A DNA stretch of 64,000 bases from Tistlia consotensis USBA 355 (GTDB lineage Bacteria; Pseudomonadota; Alphaproteobacteria; Kiloniellales; DSM-21159). The DNA lies in the NCBI RefSeq assembly GCF_900177295.1, contig NZ_FWZX01000005.1, positions 186,001 through 250,000 of the forward strand, read 5' to 3'. Shown piece after piece: positions 1-7,932 of this stretch (within the stretch, counting starts at the first letter, position 1; each line of letters begins with the position of its first letter). Under the pieces are notes generated by a model. It saw only the letters and a program-made list of their open reading frames with translations. It did not search any database and was not told the origin of the DNA. The position numbers and the translations under genes are program-made.

Positions 1-116
1 GCGTCGACCCGCACGCCGAGGCGCAGCGGCTCGCCGGCCTCCAGCCTCTCGATCGTCCCGGCCCGGGCGGCGCCGGCGAGGCCGGCCAGCAGGCCGAGCA
101 GCAGCAGCAGGCGCAT
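1..116 (-). CDS. Periplasmic solute-binding protein (probable amino-acid ABC type), N-terminal fragment
   Basis: Only the first 38 codons are inside the window; the gene runs off the left edge. The ATG is followed by a clear Sec signal peptide (MRLLLLLGLLAGLAGAARAG). The next residues, TIERLEAGEPLRLGVRVDA, look like the opening beta-strand of family-3 solute-binding proteins (known pattern: 'TLDRIRxxGxLRLGVR'). A GGGAGG Shine-Dalgarno sits just upstream on the minus strand. It diverges from the sigma-factor gene at 292. Substrate cannot be judged; another periplasmic enzyme is possible. Confidence 0.5.
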   Translation of the reverse strand, partial: MRLLLLLGLLAGLAGAARAGTIERLEAGEPLRLGVRVD

Positions 117-229
117 TGTCGAGACCTCCCTCCCCCCTGATGGCGGCCCCATGAGACCCGAAGACGCCGGGCCCCTCAACCGGTCATTCGGAGACGGCGA
201 CCAGCCTCGCGGCGTGCTGCCGCAGATAT

Positions 230-250
230 TGCGAATAATTCTCATTTGCA
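230..250. promoter_or_regulatory. Fur-like operator upstream of the ECF sigma gene
   Basis: TGCGAAT-N7-ATTTGCA is an imperfect inverted repeat (6 of 7 pairs), and its first 15 bases also read as a 7-1-7 Fur box (TGCGAAT A ATTCTCA). The same arms recur at 1939-1959. Position, about 40 bases ahead of the sigma start, fits iron repression. Assignment to Fur (rather than Irr or another iron regulator) is inference. Confidence 0.65.
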
Positions 251-291
251 TTAAGCAGGCCGCCTGACCCACGAGCTAATCGGGATCTTCC

Positions 292-816
292 GTGTCGGGC
301 GACGGTCTGGATGCCCTGTTCCGCAGCTGCCGCCGGGACCTGGAGCGCTTCTTCCGGCGCCGCGTCGGCTCGCCGGAGGCGGCCGGCGACCTGACCCAGG
401 AGGCTTTCCTCAGGCTGCTGCGCGCCGGCCCGACGGCGGCCCTGCAGGACCCCCGCGCCTACCTCTTCCGGACCGCCCGCAACCTCGTCGTCGACCACTA
501 CCGCGCCGCCCCTGCCCGCTCGGCCGAGCCCCTGACCGACGCCGCCTGGCTGGGCCTGCCGGCGGACACGCCCTCGCCCGAACGCACGCTGCTGTCGCGC
601 GAGGAACTCGCCGTGCTGCGCCGGGCGGTCGCCGAGCTGAGCCCGCGCGAGCGCGAAGTCTTCCTGCTGCACAAGTTCGAGGGCCTGAGCTACGCCGAGA
701 TCGCCCGGCGCCTGGGCATCGCCCGCAACACCGTCGTCGTCCACATGGTCCGCGCCCTCGCCCGCTGCCGGGCCCGGCTCGAGGCCCATCGGCGCGACCA
801 AGCAGGCGAGCCGTAA
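292..816 (+). CDS. FecI-type ECF sigma factor
   Basis: A 174-residue sigma-70 family protein. Region 2 is at about residues 8-75 (DLTQEAFLRLL core) and region 4 at about 115-165, with the helix-turn-helix LSYAEIARRLGIARNTV. Length and layout match iron-responsive FecI sigma factors. It is followed by a FecR-type anti-sigma (917) and a TonB transducer (2019), the classic cell-surface signalling order, so it probably directs transcription of the receptor when ferric siderophore is bound. The start is GTG with only a weak Shine-Dalgarno. A Fur-like operator lies just upstream. Confidence 0.9.
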   Translation: MSGDGLDALFRSCRRDLERFFRRRVGSPEAAGDLTQEAFLRLLRAGPTAALQDPRAYLFRTARNLVVDHYRAAPARSAEPLTDAAWLGLPADTPSPERTLLSREELAVLRRAVAELSPREREVFLLHKFEGLSYAEIARRLGIARNTVVVHMVRALARCRARLEAHRRDQAGEP

Positions 817-916
817 TGCTCCGCGCCATCCCCATCGTCTTCAACGAAGAAGGCCGCGCGGGCAACCGGTCCGCCGGCCGGGCGACCGGGCCGCGAGCAG
901 GGAGTCCGGCGGAACG

Positions 917-1879
917 ATGACGAACGAGGCCGGCACCCCGGTCGACGAGGCGGCCGTCGCCTGGTTCGCGCGGCTGCGCGACCCCGAGGCGAGCGCCGCC
1001 GAGCGGGCGGCCTGCGCCGCCTGGCTGGCCGCCGATCCGGCACACCGCGCGGCCTGGTCGGAGGTCGATGCCCTGTGGCACGGCCTCGACGGCCTCGAGG
1101 CCGACTTCGCGGCCCTGCCGACGGACCGTCCCGCCCGCCCTGCCCGGCGACCACTCGCGGTCGCGGCCGCGATCGCCCTGCTCCTGCTGCTGGCCGCGAC
1201 GGCCGGGCTCTGGACGCTGCAGCCGCCGGGCTTCGCGGCCGGCCTGCTCGCCGATGCGCAGACCGGGCTCGGCGAGCGCCGGCGCATCGCGCTGCCCGAC
1301 GGCTCGAGCGTCGTGCTGGCCGCCGCCTCGGCGCTCTCGACCGACTTCGAGGACGGCCGGCGCCGGGTGACGCTCCTTCGCGGCGAGGCCTTCTTCTCGG
1401 TCGCACCCCACCCGGACCGTCCCTTCGTCGTCGAGGCCGGGGCCGGCTCGGTCACCGTCGTCGGGACCGCCTTCGACGTCGCCCTGCGCGGCCGCGGGAC
1501 CAGCGTCAGCGTCGCCTCGGGCCGCGTCGCCGTGACGCCGGAGGCCGGGCCGCCGGTGCGCCTCTCGCCCGGCCAGGGCCTGCGCTACGGACCCGAGGGC
1601 GCCGGCGCGCCCTATCCGGTCGCGGCCGCCGACATCGGCGCCTGGCGCGAGGGCCGCCTGGTCTTCGAGGCGGCCCCGCTGGCCGAGGTGCTGCACGACC
1701 TGGAGCGCTACCGCCGCGGCCGCATCCTGGTCACCGACCCGGCGATCGCCGCCCTGCCGGTGACCGGCGTCTTCGACACCCGGCGGCCCGAGGCCGCCCT
1801 GGAGACGATCGCGCGCAGCCTGCCGGTCCGCCTGCTCTACCTGACCGACCTGCTGGTCCTGGTCCGCCCGGCCGGCTGA
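917..1879 (+). CDS. FecR-family anti-sigma / sigma regulator
   Basis: A 320-residue inner-membrane protein. The N-terminal cytoplasmic FecR_N/DUF4880 region is at about 9-55 (AAVAWFARLRDP, then AAWLAADPAHRAAW). A single transmembrane helix is at about 78-100. The periplasmic FecR domain is at about 115-205 (GERRRIALPDGSSVVL, LLRGEAFFSVA, VVGTAFDV), and a C-terminal STN-like domain at about 248-320 would meet the receptor's signalling domain. It lies 100 bases after the sigma gene with its own purine-rich ribosome site, and very probably controls that sigma factor. Confidence 0.92.
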   Translation: MTNEAGTPVDEAAVAWFARLRDPEASAAERAACAAWLAADPAHRAAWSEVDALWHGLDGLEADFAALPTDRPARPARRPLAVAAAIALLLLLAATAGLWTLQPPGFAAGLLADAQTGLGERRRIALPDGSSVVLAAASALSTDFEDGRRRVTLLRGEAFFSVAPHPDRPFVVEAGAGSVTVVGTAFDVALRGRGTSVSVASGRVAVTPEAGPPVRLSPGQGLRYGPEGAGAPYPVAAADIGAWREGRLVFEAAPLAEVLHDLERYRRGRILVTDPAIAALPVTGVFDTRRPEAALETIARSLPVRLLYLTDLLVLVRPAG

Positions 1880-1938
1880 GCTTTTTTTGCCGGCGACCTA
1901 ATGCTCCGCCGCCCCCGCCTCGTCTGCCCTGACGAAAA

Positions 1939-1959
1939 TGCGAATGCCTTTCATTTGCA
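1939..1959. promoter_or_regulatory. Fur-like operator upstream of the TonB-dependent receptor
   Basis: TGCGAAT-N7-ATTTGCA again, with the same arms and spacing as the site at 230-250. The wider match ATGCGAATG-N5-CATTTGCAT pairs at 8 of 9 positions. It sits 60 bases before the receptor start, implying the receptor has its own iron-controlled promoter in addition to sigma-dependent expression. Confidence 0.65.
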
Positions 1960-2018
1960 TCACTTGACGGTACAGCCGCGGCCGTGCCGGACAGGTCACC
2001 TGAAGGGGAGCGAGAGAG

Positions 2019-4493
2019 GTGGGGATCAAGAACGACGGGACGCGGCGCGCCAGGGCCGGCGCGCGCCCGCTGCTGCTGACGGCCACGGCCCTGGCCGTGG
2101 CCGCAGCGGCCTGCCTGACGCCGGGCGCGGCGGCCCGCGCCGGCGGCAAGGTCGGCGGCGAGGCGGGCGGCGAGGCGGGCGGCGTCTGGGACCGCGCGCA
2201 GCTGGTGCAGAACACGGAGCGGCGCTTCGACATCCCGGCGCAACCGCTCGCCCAGGCGCTGCTCAGCTTCTCGCGCGCGACCGGGATCGAGCTGTTCTTC
2301 GACGACGCCCTGGCCCGCGGCCTGCGCTCGCCGGGTGTCGACGGAGAGCTGGCGCCCGAGGCGGCGCTCGCGCGGCTGCTCGACGGCACCGGCCTGACCT
2401 ACCGCTTCACCAACCCGACGACCGTGACGCTGGAGAAGCCGGCCGCGGGCGACGAGAGCGCGATCCGGCTCGGCACGGTCACGGTCCAGGGCAGCGGCAC
2501 CGGCGAGGCCGCGCGCGGGCCGGTCGAGGGCTTTGCGGCGAGCCGCACGAGGGCCGGCAGCAAGACCGATACGCCGATCGTCGAGGTGCCGCAGTCGGTC
2601 TCGGTGGTCGGCCGCGAGGAGCTGGAGCGGCGCAACGCCCAGACCCTGTCGGAAGCGATACAGTACACGCCCGGCGTGCGCACCGACGCGTTCGGGGCCG
2701 ATCCGCGCGGCTACGACTTCGTCGACATCCGCGGCTTCGACGCCATCACCAACGGCAACTTCCGCGACGGGCTGCGCATGGTCGGCAGCCGTTTCGCCGT
2801 GTTCACCACCGAGCCCTACGGCATGGAGCGCTTCGAGGTGCTGCGGGGGCCGGCGGGCGCGCTCTACGGCCAGGCCGACCCGGCCGGCATCGTCGACCGC
2901 GCGACCAAGCGGCCGACCGCCGAGCCGATCCGCGAGATCCAGGGCCAGGTCGGCAACTGGCACCGCTTCCAGGGCGCCTTCGACCTGGGCGGCGCGCTCG
3001 ACGAGGACGAGACGGTGCTGGTGCGCCTGACCGGCCTCGGCCGCGAGAGCGGGACCGAGTTCGACTACAACGACGGCACCGCGATGCACAACGACCGCCT
3101 GTTCGTCGCGCCGGCCGTGACCTGGCGGCCGAGCGACTCGACCGAGCTCACCCTGCTCGCAGACTACCTGAAGGACGAGCGCTCGACCGACTTCGGCCCC
3201 TTCGGCGGCATCGACCGGGTCCGCACCGACGTGATCGCCGGGGAGCCCGGCTTCGACGAGGCGCACCACGAGCAGTACTCGGTCGGCTACCTGTTCAGCC
3301 ACCAGGTCGACGAGGTCTTCGCGGTCCGCCAGAACGTCCGCTACTTCCACGTCGACGTCGACCTGCACTACGTCTACCCGGAAGCCAAGCTCGACGACGA
3401 CACGATCTACCGCTCGATCTGGGCCGCGCCGGACGTGCTCAGCCAGTTCGCCATCGACAACCAGGCCGAGGCGCGCTTCTCCCTGGGTCCGGTCGACCAG
3501 ACCCTGCTGGTCGGCCTCGACTGGAGCCGCGCCAGCGAGCGCTACAGCAACCACTACGGCCCGGCGCCGACCCTCAGCATCTCGGACCCGGTCTACGCCG
3601 GCGACATCACCATCCCCGCGCCCTACCGCTCGGCGATCGAGACGCTCGACCAGCTCGGCGTCTATGCCCAGGACCAGATCGAGCTCTACGACCGGGTCGT
3701 CGTGACCCTGGGCGGGCGCCAGGACTGGGTCGACCACCGTACCGAGGACCGCCTGGCCGACGCCACCACCGACCAGGACAGCAGCGCCTTCACCGGGCGG
3801 GCCGGCGTCAGCTACCAGTTCGACGTCGGCCTCGCGCCCTACGTCAGCTACGCCGAGGGCTTCCTGCCGCAGACCGGCGCCGACGCCGCCGGCAATGCCT
3901 TCGAGCCGGAGCGGTCGCACCAGTACGAGGTCGGCATCAAGTACCAGCCGCCCGGCCTCGACGCGATCTTCACCGCCGCCGCCTTCGACCTCACCAAGAC
4001 CAACGTGCTGACGCCGGACCCGAACAACCCGAACCTCAGCGTCCAGACCGGCGAGATCCGCAGTCGCGGCATCGAGCTGGAGGCCAAGGGCAGCTGGAAC
4101 GGCTTCAACCTGACAGCCGCCTACAGCTACCTCGATTCGGAGGTCACCGAGAGCAACGGCAGCGACCTCGGCAAGCGGCCGATCGAGGTGCCGGAGCACA
4201 TCGCCTCGGGCTGGCTCGACTACACGGTGCAGAACGGCTTCCTCGAAGGCTTCGGCCTCGGCGGCGGCCTGCGCTACATCGGCCCCAGCTACGACGACGC
4301 CGCCAACACCAGCGAGACGCCCGGCTACGTCGTCGCCGACGCGATGCTTCGCTACGACCTCGACGACCAGCTGTCGCTGCAGGTCAACGCGACCAACCTG
4401 TTCGACCGCGAGTACGTGACGACCTGCGCGGGTCTGGTCTGCTACTGGGGCGAAGGCCGGCAGGTCATCGGCACGGTGACCTGGCGCTGGTAG
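2019..4493 (+). CDS. TonB-dependent ferric-siderophore transducer (FecA/FpvA type)
   Basis: An 824-residue outer-membrane receptor. Signal peptide at about 10-40; a Gly/Glu linker (GGKVGGEAGGEAGG); an STN signalling domain at about 67-135 (RRFDIPAQPLAQALLSFSR); a plug starting at about 175 (VPQSVSVVGREELE, TPGVRTDAFG, RGFDAI); a 22-strand-type barrel ending in aromatic W (GTVTWRW). The STN domain marks it as a transducer that signals to the FecR/FecI pair upstream. It belongs to the siderophore-receptor subfamily, but the ferric ligand cannot be told from sequence. GTG start with GGGGAGCGAGAGAG ahead of it. Confidence 0.93.
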   Translation: MGIKNDGTRRARAGARPLLLTATALAVAAAACLTPGAAARAGGKVGGEAGGEAGGVWDRAQLVQNTERRFDIPAQPLAQALLSFSRATGIELFFDDALARGLRSPGVDGELAPEAALARLLDGTGLTYRFTNPTTVTLEKPAAGDESAIRLGTVTVQGSGTGEAARGPVEGFAASRTRAGSKTDTPIVEVPQSVSVVGREELERRNAQTLSEAIQYTPGVRTDAFGADPRGYDFVDIRGFDAITNGNFRDGLRMVGSRFAVFTTEPYGMERFEVLRGPAGALYGQADPAGIVDRATKRPTAEPIREIQGQVGNWHRFQGAFDLGGALDEDETVLVRLTGLGRESGTEFDYNDGTAMHNDRLFVAPAVTWRPSDSTELTLLADYLKDERSTDFGPFGGIDRVRTDVIAGEPGFDEAHHEQYSVGYLFSHQVDEVFAVRQNVRYFHVDVDLHYVYPEAKLDDDTIYRSIWAAPDVLSQFAIDNQAEARFSLGPVDQTLLVGLDWSRASERYSNHYGPAPTLSISDPVYAGDITIPAPYRSAIETLDQLGVYAQDQIELYDRVVVTLGGRQDWVDHRTEDRLADATTDQDSSAFTGRAGVSYQFDVGLAPYVSYAEGFLPQTGADAAGNAFEPERSHQYEVGIKYQPPGLDAIFTAAAFDLTKTNVLTPDPNNPNLSVQTGEIRSRGIELEAKGSWNGFNLTAAYSYLDSEVTESNGSDLGKRPIEVPEHIASGWLDYTVQNGFLEGFGLGGGLRYIGPSYDDAANTSETPGYVVADAMLRYDLDDQLSLQVNATNLFDREYVTTCAGLVCYWGEGRQVIGTVTWRW

Positions 4494-4502
4494 GTCCCGC
4501 AG

Positions 4503-4534
4503 CGGCCCCGGCGCCTCCCAGGGCGCCGGGGCCG
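4503..4534 (+). terminator. Strong hairpin after the receptor gene
   Basis: A perfect 13-bp G/C stem (CGGCCCCGGCGCC and its complement) with a 6-base loop begins 10 bases after the receptor stop codon. The following tract (GCCGTTCCTT) is only weakly T-rich, so this may be a non-canonical terminator or mRNA 3' end structure. Confidence 0.6.
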
Positions 4535-4640
4535 GCCGTTCCTTGGCACCGTCCAGTCGAGGGCAAATGCAGACCGCCCTCGCACAATATATGATTCTCC
4601 AGGTTTACAGTCCGGCGGGCCGCTCCTAAGGTCACCGGAC

Positions 4641-4694
4641 AGCGCCGATTTGAGCTTCAGCTTGCGGGCGCTCTACAAATGCGGCTAAAGCGGA
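4641..4694 (+). ncRNA. SAM-II riboswitch aptamer (first of two)
   Basis: The RNA reads AGCGCC (4642-4647), then a loop beginning GAUUUGAG and ending CUUGCG, then GGCGCU (4668-4673): a perfect 6-bp P1. The 3' segment CUACAAAUGCGGCUAAAGCGG supplies the conserved pseudoknot strand with AAAU and GCUAAA. This matches the SAM-II layout (P1, loop with GAUUU and UUGC, tail with GCUAAA) known from alphaproteobacterial methionine genes. It lies upstream of metZ, which fits S-adenosylmethionine feedback. An intrinsic terminator follows immediately. Confidence 0.8.
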
Positions 4695-4698
4695 TCAC

Positions 4699-4732
4699 CC
4701 GTCCGGCTTCGCCGCGACGGGCTTTGTCTTTC
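4699..4732 (+). terminator. Rho-independent terminator between the two riboswitch aptamers
   Basis: CCCGTC (4699-4704) pairs with GACGGG (4717-4722) around an inner CGGC-TTC-GCCG hairpin. The tract CTTTGTCTTT follows directly. It begins five bases after the first aptamer, the expected place for ligand-controlled transcription attenuation. Confidence 0.8.
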
Positions 4733-4756
4733 CGGCCTGGTCCTCCGTGACGGACC

Positions 4757-4814
4757 CGCGGGCTTTGATCGGGCAGCTTGCACCCGCGTCACCAACTGCT
4801 AAAGCGCTGCGGGG
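4757..4814 (+). ncRNA. Second SAM-II-like (SAM-II or SAM-V) aptamer
   Basis: CGCGGG (4757-4762) pairs perfectly with CCCGCG (4783-4788). The loop runs CUUUGAUCGGGCAGCUUGCA and the tail is UCACCAACUGCUAAAGCGCUGCGG, so it repeats the UUGA...CUUGC...GCUAAAGC signature of the first aptamer. It has no terminator of its own and ends about 55 bases before the rhodanese Shine-Dalgarno, so translational control is the natural guess. SAM-II and SAM-V share this core and cannot be separated by eye. Confidence 0.7.
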
Positions 4815-4879
4815 ACCGCTCCCGTAGGCCCGCCACGGCCAGGCCCCGAGGGCAGGGCCCCGCAACGAGGAGCAGAGAG

Positions 4880-5344
4880 ATGACCACCTCCCCCAGCGCC
4901 GCTGCCGCCGGCGCGACCGCCGCGAGCGCGGACTATGCCGGCGACCTCGACAGCCGCGCCGCCCACGAGCTGCTGGCGCGCGAGCCCGAGGCCCTGCTGG
5001 TCGACGTGCGCAGCGCCCCGGAATGGGACTTCGTCGGCCGTCCGGATCCCGAGGCGCTCGGCGGCCGCGTCGTCTTCGTGTCCTGGAAGCGCTGGCCGGG
5101 CATGGCGTCGAACGAGCGCTTCCTGCAGGAGGTCGCGGCGGCGGGCGTGCTGCCCGAACGCCCGCTCCTGCTGCTCTGCCGCTCCGGCCAGCGCTCGCGC
5201 GACGCCGCCGTCGCCCTGACCCGCGCCGGCTTCGGGCCCTGCTGGAACATCGCCGACGGCTTCGAGGGGCCGAAGGACGAGGCCGGCCACCGCAACACCC
5301 TGTCCGGCTGGCGCGCCGCCGGCCTGCCCTGGATCCAGGGCTGA
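4880..5344 (+). CDS. Single-domain rhodanese (sulfurtransferase) linked to metZ
   Basis: A 154-residue cytoplasmic protein with one rhodanese fold (about 23-150). The catalytic loop is CRSGQRSR with Cys at residue 100. The chosen ATG has GAGGAGCAGAGAG ahead of it; earlier in-frame starts would lie inside the second riboswitch aptamer. It sits 17 bases upstream of metZ. Rhodaneses next to metZ are common in alphaproteobacteria, and a role in delivering reduced sulfur for sulfhydrylation is a plausible inference, not shown. Confidence 0.88.
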   Translation: MTTSPSAAAAGATAASADYAGDLDSRAAHELLAREPEALLVDVRSAPEWDFVGRPDPEALGGRVVFVSWKRWPGMASNERFLQEVAAAGVLPERPLLLLCRSGQRSRDAAVALTRAGFGPCWNIADGFEGPKDEAGHRNTLSGWRAAGLPWIQG

Positions 5345-5361
5345 GAACCGAGGAACCGAGC

Positions 5362-6594
5362 ATGTCCGAGACGTCCAGCCGCCACCCCGGCCGCCCGGCC
5401 GGCCCGGGCCGCGCCACCCGCCTGGTGCGCGGCGGCCTCGAGCGCTCGCCGCACGGCGAGACCAGCGAGGCGCTCTATCTCACCTCCGGTTTCGTCTACG
5501 AGACTGCCGCCTCGGCCGAGGCGCGCTTCAAGGGCGAGGAGGAGGGCTACGTCTACTCCCGCTACGGCAACCCGACGGTGACGATGTTCGAGGAGCGCAT
5601 CGCCGGGCTGGAGGGTGCGGAGGCCTGCTTCGCCACGGCGAGCGGCATGGCCGCGGTCTTCTCCGCCCTGGCCTGCCAGCTCTCGGCCGGCGACCGCCTG
5701 GTCGCCTCGCGCGCCCTCTTCGGCTCCTGCTTCCAGGTCGTCACGCAGATCCTGCCGCGCTTCGGCGTCGAGACGGTGCTGGTCGACGGCACCGACCTGG
5801 AGGCCTGGAAGCGCGAGCTCGCCAAGGGCGCCAAGGTCGTATTCTTCGAGACCATCTCCAACCCGACCCTGGAGGTGCTCGACCTGCCGGCCATCGTCGC
5901 GCTGGCCAAGGCCGCCGGCGCCACCGTGGTCGCCGACAACGTCTTCTCGACGCCGCTGCTGCTGCGCCCGATCGAGCACGGCGCCGACGTCTCGGTCTAT
6001 TCCGGCACCAAGCACATCGACGGCCAGGGCCGCTGCCTGGGCGGCGCCATCCTGTGCAGCCGGAAGTTCCACGACGACAGGCTGCTGCCCTTCGTGCGCC
6101 ACACCGGCCCGGCGCTCAGCCCCTTCAATGCCTGGACCCTGCTGAAGGGCCTGGAGACCCTGGAGCTGCGCGTCGAGCGCCAGGCCCGCACCGCCCAGGC
6201 CGTCGCCGAGTGGCTGGAGGCGCACCCCGCGGTCACGCGCGTCGTCTACCCGGGCCTCGCCAGCCACCCGCAGCACGCCCTGGCGGCCCGGCTGCTGGAG
6301 GGCTTCGGCACGGTCGTGACCTTCGAGGTGCAAGGCGGCAAGGAGGCCGCCTTCCGCCTGCTCGACAGCCTGGAGATCGTCGACATCTCCAACAACCTCG
6401 GCGACGCCAAGTCGCTGATCACCCACCCGGCGACCACGACCCACCGCTCGATGCCCGAGGAGCAGCGCCGGGCGACCGGCATCACCCCCGGCCTGGTCCG
6501 CCTGTCGCCGGGCCTGGAATCCGCCGAGGACCTGCTCGCCGATCTGGAGCAGGGCCTGGCGGCGGCCGGCGGAGGACGCGCGGCGGCGGAGTAG
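5362..6594 (+). CDS. metZ: O-succinylhomoserine sulfhydrylase
   Basis: A 410-residue PLP enzyme of the Cys/Met metabolism family, making homocysteine from O-succinylhomoserine and sulfide. Family hallmarks include YSRYGNPT (cofactor/phosphate region, about 65), ATASGMAAV (about 91), FETISNPTLEVLD (about 162), DNVFSTPLLLRP, and the PLP lysine in SVYSGTKHIDGQGR (K217). The C-terminal SLITHPATTTH is typical of sulfhydrylases and gamma-synthases. The downstream position of the SAM riboswitch pair supports a methionine-pathway role over a degradative lyase. Confidence 0.92.
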   Translation: MSETSSRHPGRPAGPGRATRLVRGGLERSPHGETSEALYLTSGFVYETAASAEARFKGEEEGYVYSRYGNPTVTMFEERIAGLEGAEACFATASGMAAVFSALACQLSAGDRLVASRALFGSCFQVVTQILPRFGVETVLVDGTDLEAWKRELAKGAKVVFFETISNPTLEVLDLPAIVALAKAAGATVVADNVFSTPLLLRPIEHGADVSVYSGTKHIDGQGRCLGGAILCSRKFHDDRLLPFVRHTGPALSPFNAWTLLKGLETLELRVERQARTAQAVAEWLEAHPAVTRVVYPGLASHPQHALAARLLEGFGTVVTFEVQGGKEAAFRLLDSLEIVDISNNLGDAKSLITHPATTTHRSMPEEQRRATGITPGLVRLSPGLESAEDLLADLEQGLAAAGGGRAAAE

Positions 6595-6606
6595 CGCCGA
6601 ACGTTA

Positions 6607-6631
6607 CACCTCTCCCCCGAGGGGAGAGGTG
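6607..6631. repeat. GC-rich palindromic intergenic repeat
   Basis: CACCTCTCCCC and GGGGAGAGGTG form a perfect 11-bp inverted repeat with a 3-base loop, 12 bases after the metZ stop. It may serve as the metZ 3' hairpin. The same CTCTCCCC/GGGGAGAG core recurs at 10.4, 10.5, 30.7 and 45.0 kb. Confidence 0.6.
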
Positions 6632-6706
6632 ACGAAAGCGCACTGCTCCGAGGCCCAGCCTTCGCCTAAGCTCCGGCTCACACGGCAACAGGGGGAACTG
6701 CGCATC

Positions 6707-7372
6707 ATGGCCGAGTTCACGCTGCACTGCTTCTGCCAGTCGGGCAACGCCTTCAAGGCCGCCAGCCTGCTGGCCTGCGCCGGGGCGGACTGGGAGGCGG
6801 TCTTCGTCGACTTCCTGGGCGGCGAGACCCGCACCCCGGCCTGGCGCGAGCAGGTCAACGAGATGGGCGAGGTGCCGGTGCTGGAGCACCGCGGGCTCAA
6901 GCTCAGCCAGTCCGGCGTGATCCTGGACTACCTCGCCGAGGCGCTGGGCCGCTTCGGGGCGGAGAGCCCCGAGGAGAAGCGCGAGATCTGGCGCTGGATC
7001 CTGTTCGACAACCACAAGTTCACCAGCTACTTCGCGACCCACCGCTGGCTGCGCAGCCTCGCGCCGGCGGCGCCGGAGCCGGCGGTGCTGGCCTTCCTCG
7101 AGGCCCGGGCCGACGCGGCCTTCGCGGTCGTCGAGAAGCACCTGGAGAGCCAGGACTTCCTGGTCGGCGGGCGGCCGACGATCGCGGACTTCTCGCTCTC
7201 GGGCTACCTCTTCTACCCGCCGGAGGAGACCGGCTACGACCTCGCCGGGGCCTTCCCGGCGGTCCACGCCTGGAGCCAGCGCCTCGCCGCCCTGCCCGGC
7301 TGGCAGCCGCCCTACGAGCTGCTGCCCGGCGAGCGCATCGCGCCGCGCCGCAGCTATCCGATCAAGGGCTGA
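6707..7372 (+). CDS. Glutathione S-transferase family protein
   Basis: A 221-residue soluble protein. The N-terminal thioredoxin-like domain (about 1-78) contains CFCQSGNAFKA, where Ser12 could be the glutathione-activating residue, a cis-Pro site in GEVPVLEHRG, and the SQSGVILDYLAE glutathione-binding turn. The C-terminal helical domain has the conserved N-cap motif region PTIADFSLSGY. The ATG at 6707 is chosen because the protein aligns from there; earlier codons fall in the palindromic repeat. Substrate unknown. Confidence 0.88.
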   Translation: MAEFTLHCFCQSGNAFKAASLLACAGADWEAVFVDFLGGETRTPAWREQVNEMGEVPVLEHRGLKLSQSGVILDYLAEALGRFGAESPEEKREIWRWILFDNHKFTSYFATHRWLRSLAPAAPEPAVLAFLEARADAAFAVVEKHLESQDFLVGGRPTIADFSLSGYLFYPPEETGYDLAGAFPAVHAWSQRLAALPGWQPPYELLPGERIAPRRSYPIKG

Positions 7373-7395
7373 GCCGCGATCGCCCGGCGCCCGGC

Positions 7396-7911
7396 TCAGT
7401 CGTCGCCGAAGAAGCCGCGCGCCGCGTCGCGGTGGCAGGCGACGCAGTTGGCCTTGGAGCCGACGCGCGGGTCCTTGAAGGCGCTCGGCGAGACCTCGCC
7501 GCGGTGCTGCCGCTCCCACCAGGGCGTCTCGGAGATCCGGAGCGGGACGTCGTCCGGCCCCAGGCCGCGCAGCACCGGCGAGCGGTGGCCGCCGGCGTCG
7601 GCGGCGTTGGCGACCAGGTAGTCAGTGATCTTCGCCGTCGTCGCCGGGTCGAGGCCGGCGTTCTCGCCGAAATGGTCGTCGAGCCCGGCCATCAGCGCCC
7701 GCCAGGAGCGGGCCGGCAGCAGCGCGGCGGGGAAGGCCATGTGGCAGGCCGAGCATTCGGCCTGCACGGTCGCGTCGGCGACCGGCGGGATGCTCATGCC
7801 CTCCTCCTCGGCCTCGGCGCGCGGCCCGGCGAGCAGCCCGATCGCCAGGGCGGAGACGGAGACCGCCAGGGCGGCGGCGAGCAGGCGGGCGCGGTTGCGG
7901 GAGCTCGGCAT
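7396..7911 (-). CDS. Diheme cytochrome c (DHC family)
   Basis: A 171-residue periplasmic protein with an N-terminal signal/anchor (about 8-34) and two c-type heme sites, CSACH (53-57) and CVACH (156-160). The conserved ARSWRALMAGLDDHFGENAGLD segment lies between them. This is the DHC architecture known from Rhodobacter, where DHC passes electrons to SHP. It is the last gene of a three-gene operon and is a paralogue of the C-terminal half of the b561 fusion at 8334-9482. Confidence 0.88.
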   Translation of the reverse strand: MPSSRNRARLLAAALAVSVSALAIGLLAGPRAEAEEEGMSIPPVADATVQAECSACHMAFPAALLPARSWRALMAGLDDHFGENAGLDPATTAKITDYLVANAADAGGHRSPVLRGLGPDDVPLRISETPWWERQHRGEVSPSAFKDPRVGSKANCVACHRDAARGFFGDD

Positions 7912-7932
7912 GGCGCGGGTCCTTTCGCGGGG

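Noticed and set aside
1731-4199. An 822-codon antisense frame opposite the TonB receptor
   Set aside because: It has the repetitive Val/Asp/Leu/Arg composition of antisense GC-rich coding DNA, with no domain, and the plus-strand receptor is unambiguous. The same applies to other long antisense frames (for example 4933-6444, 30,9xx-32,844, 41975-43882).
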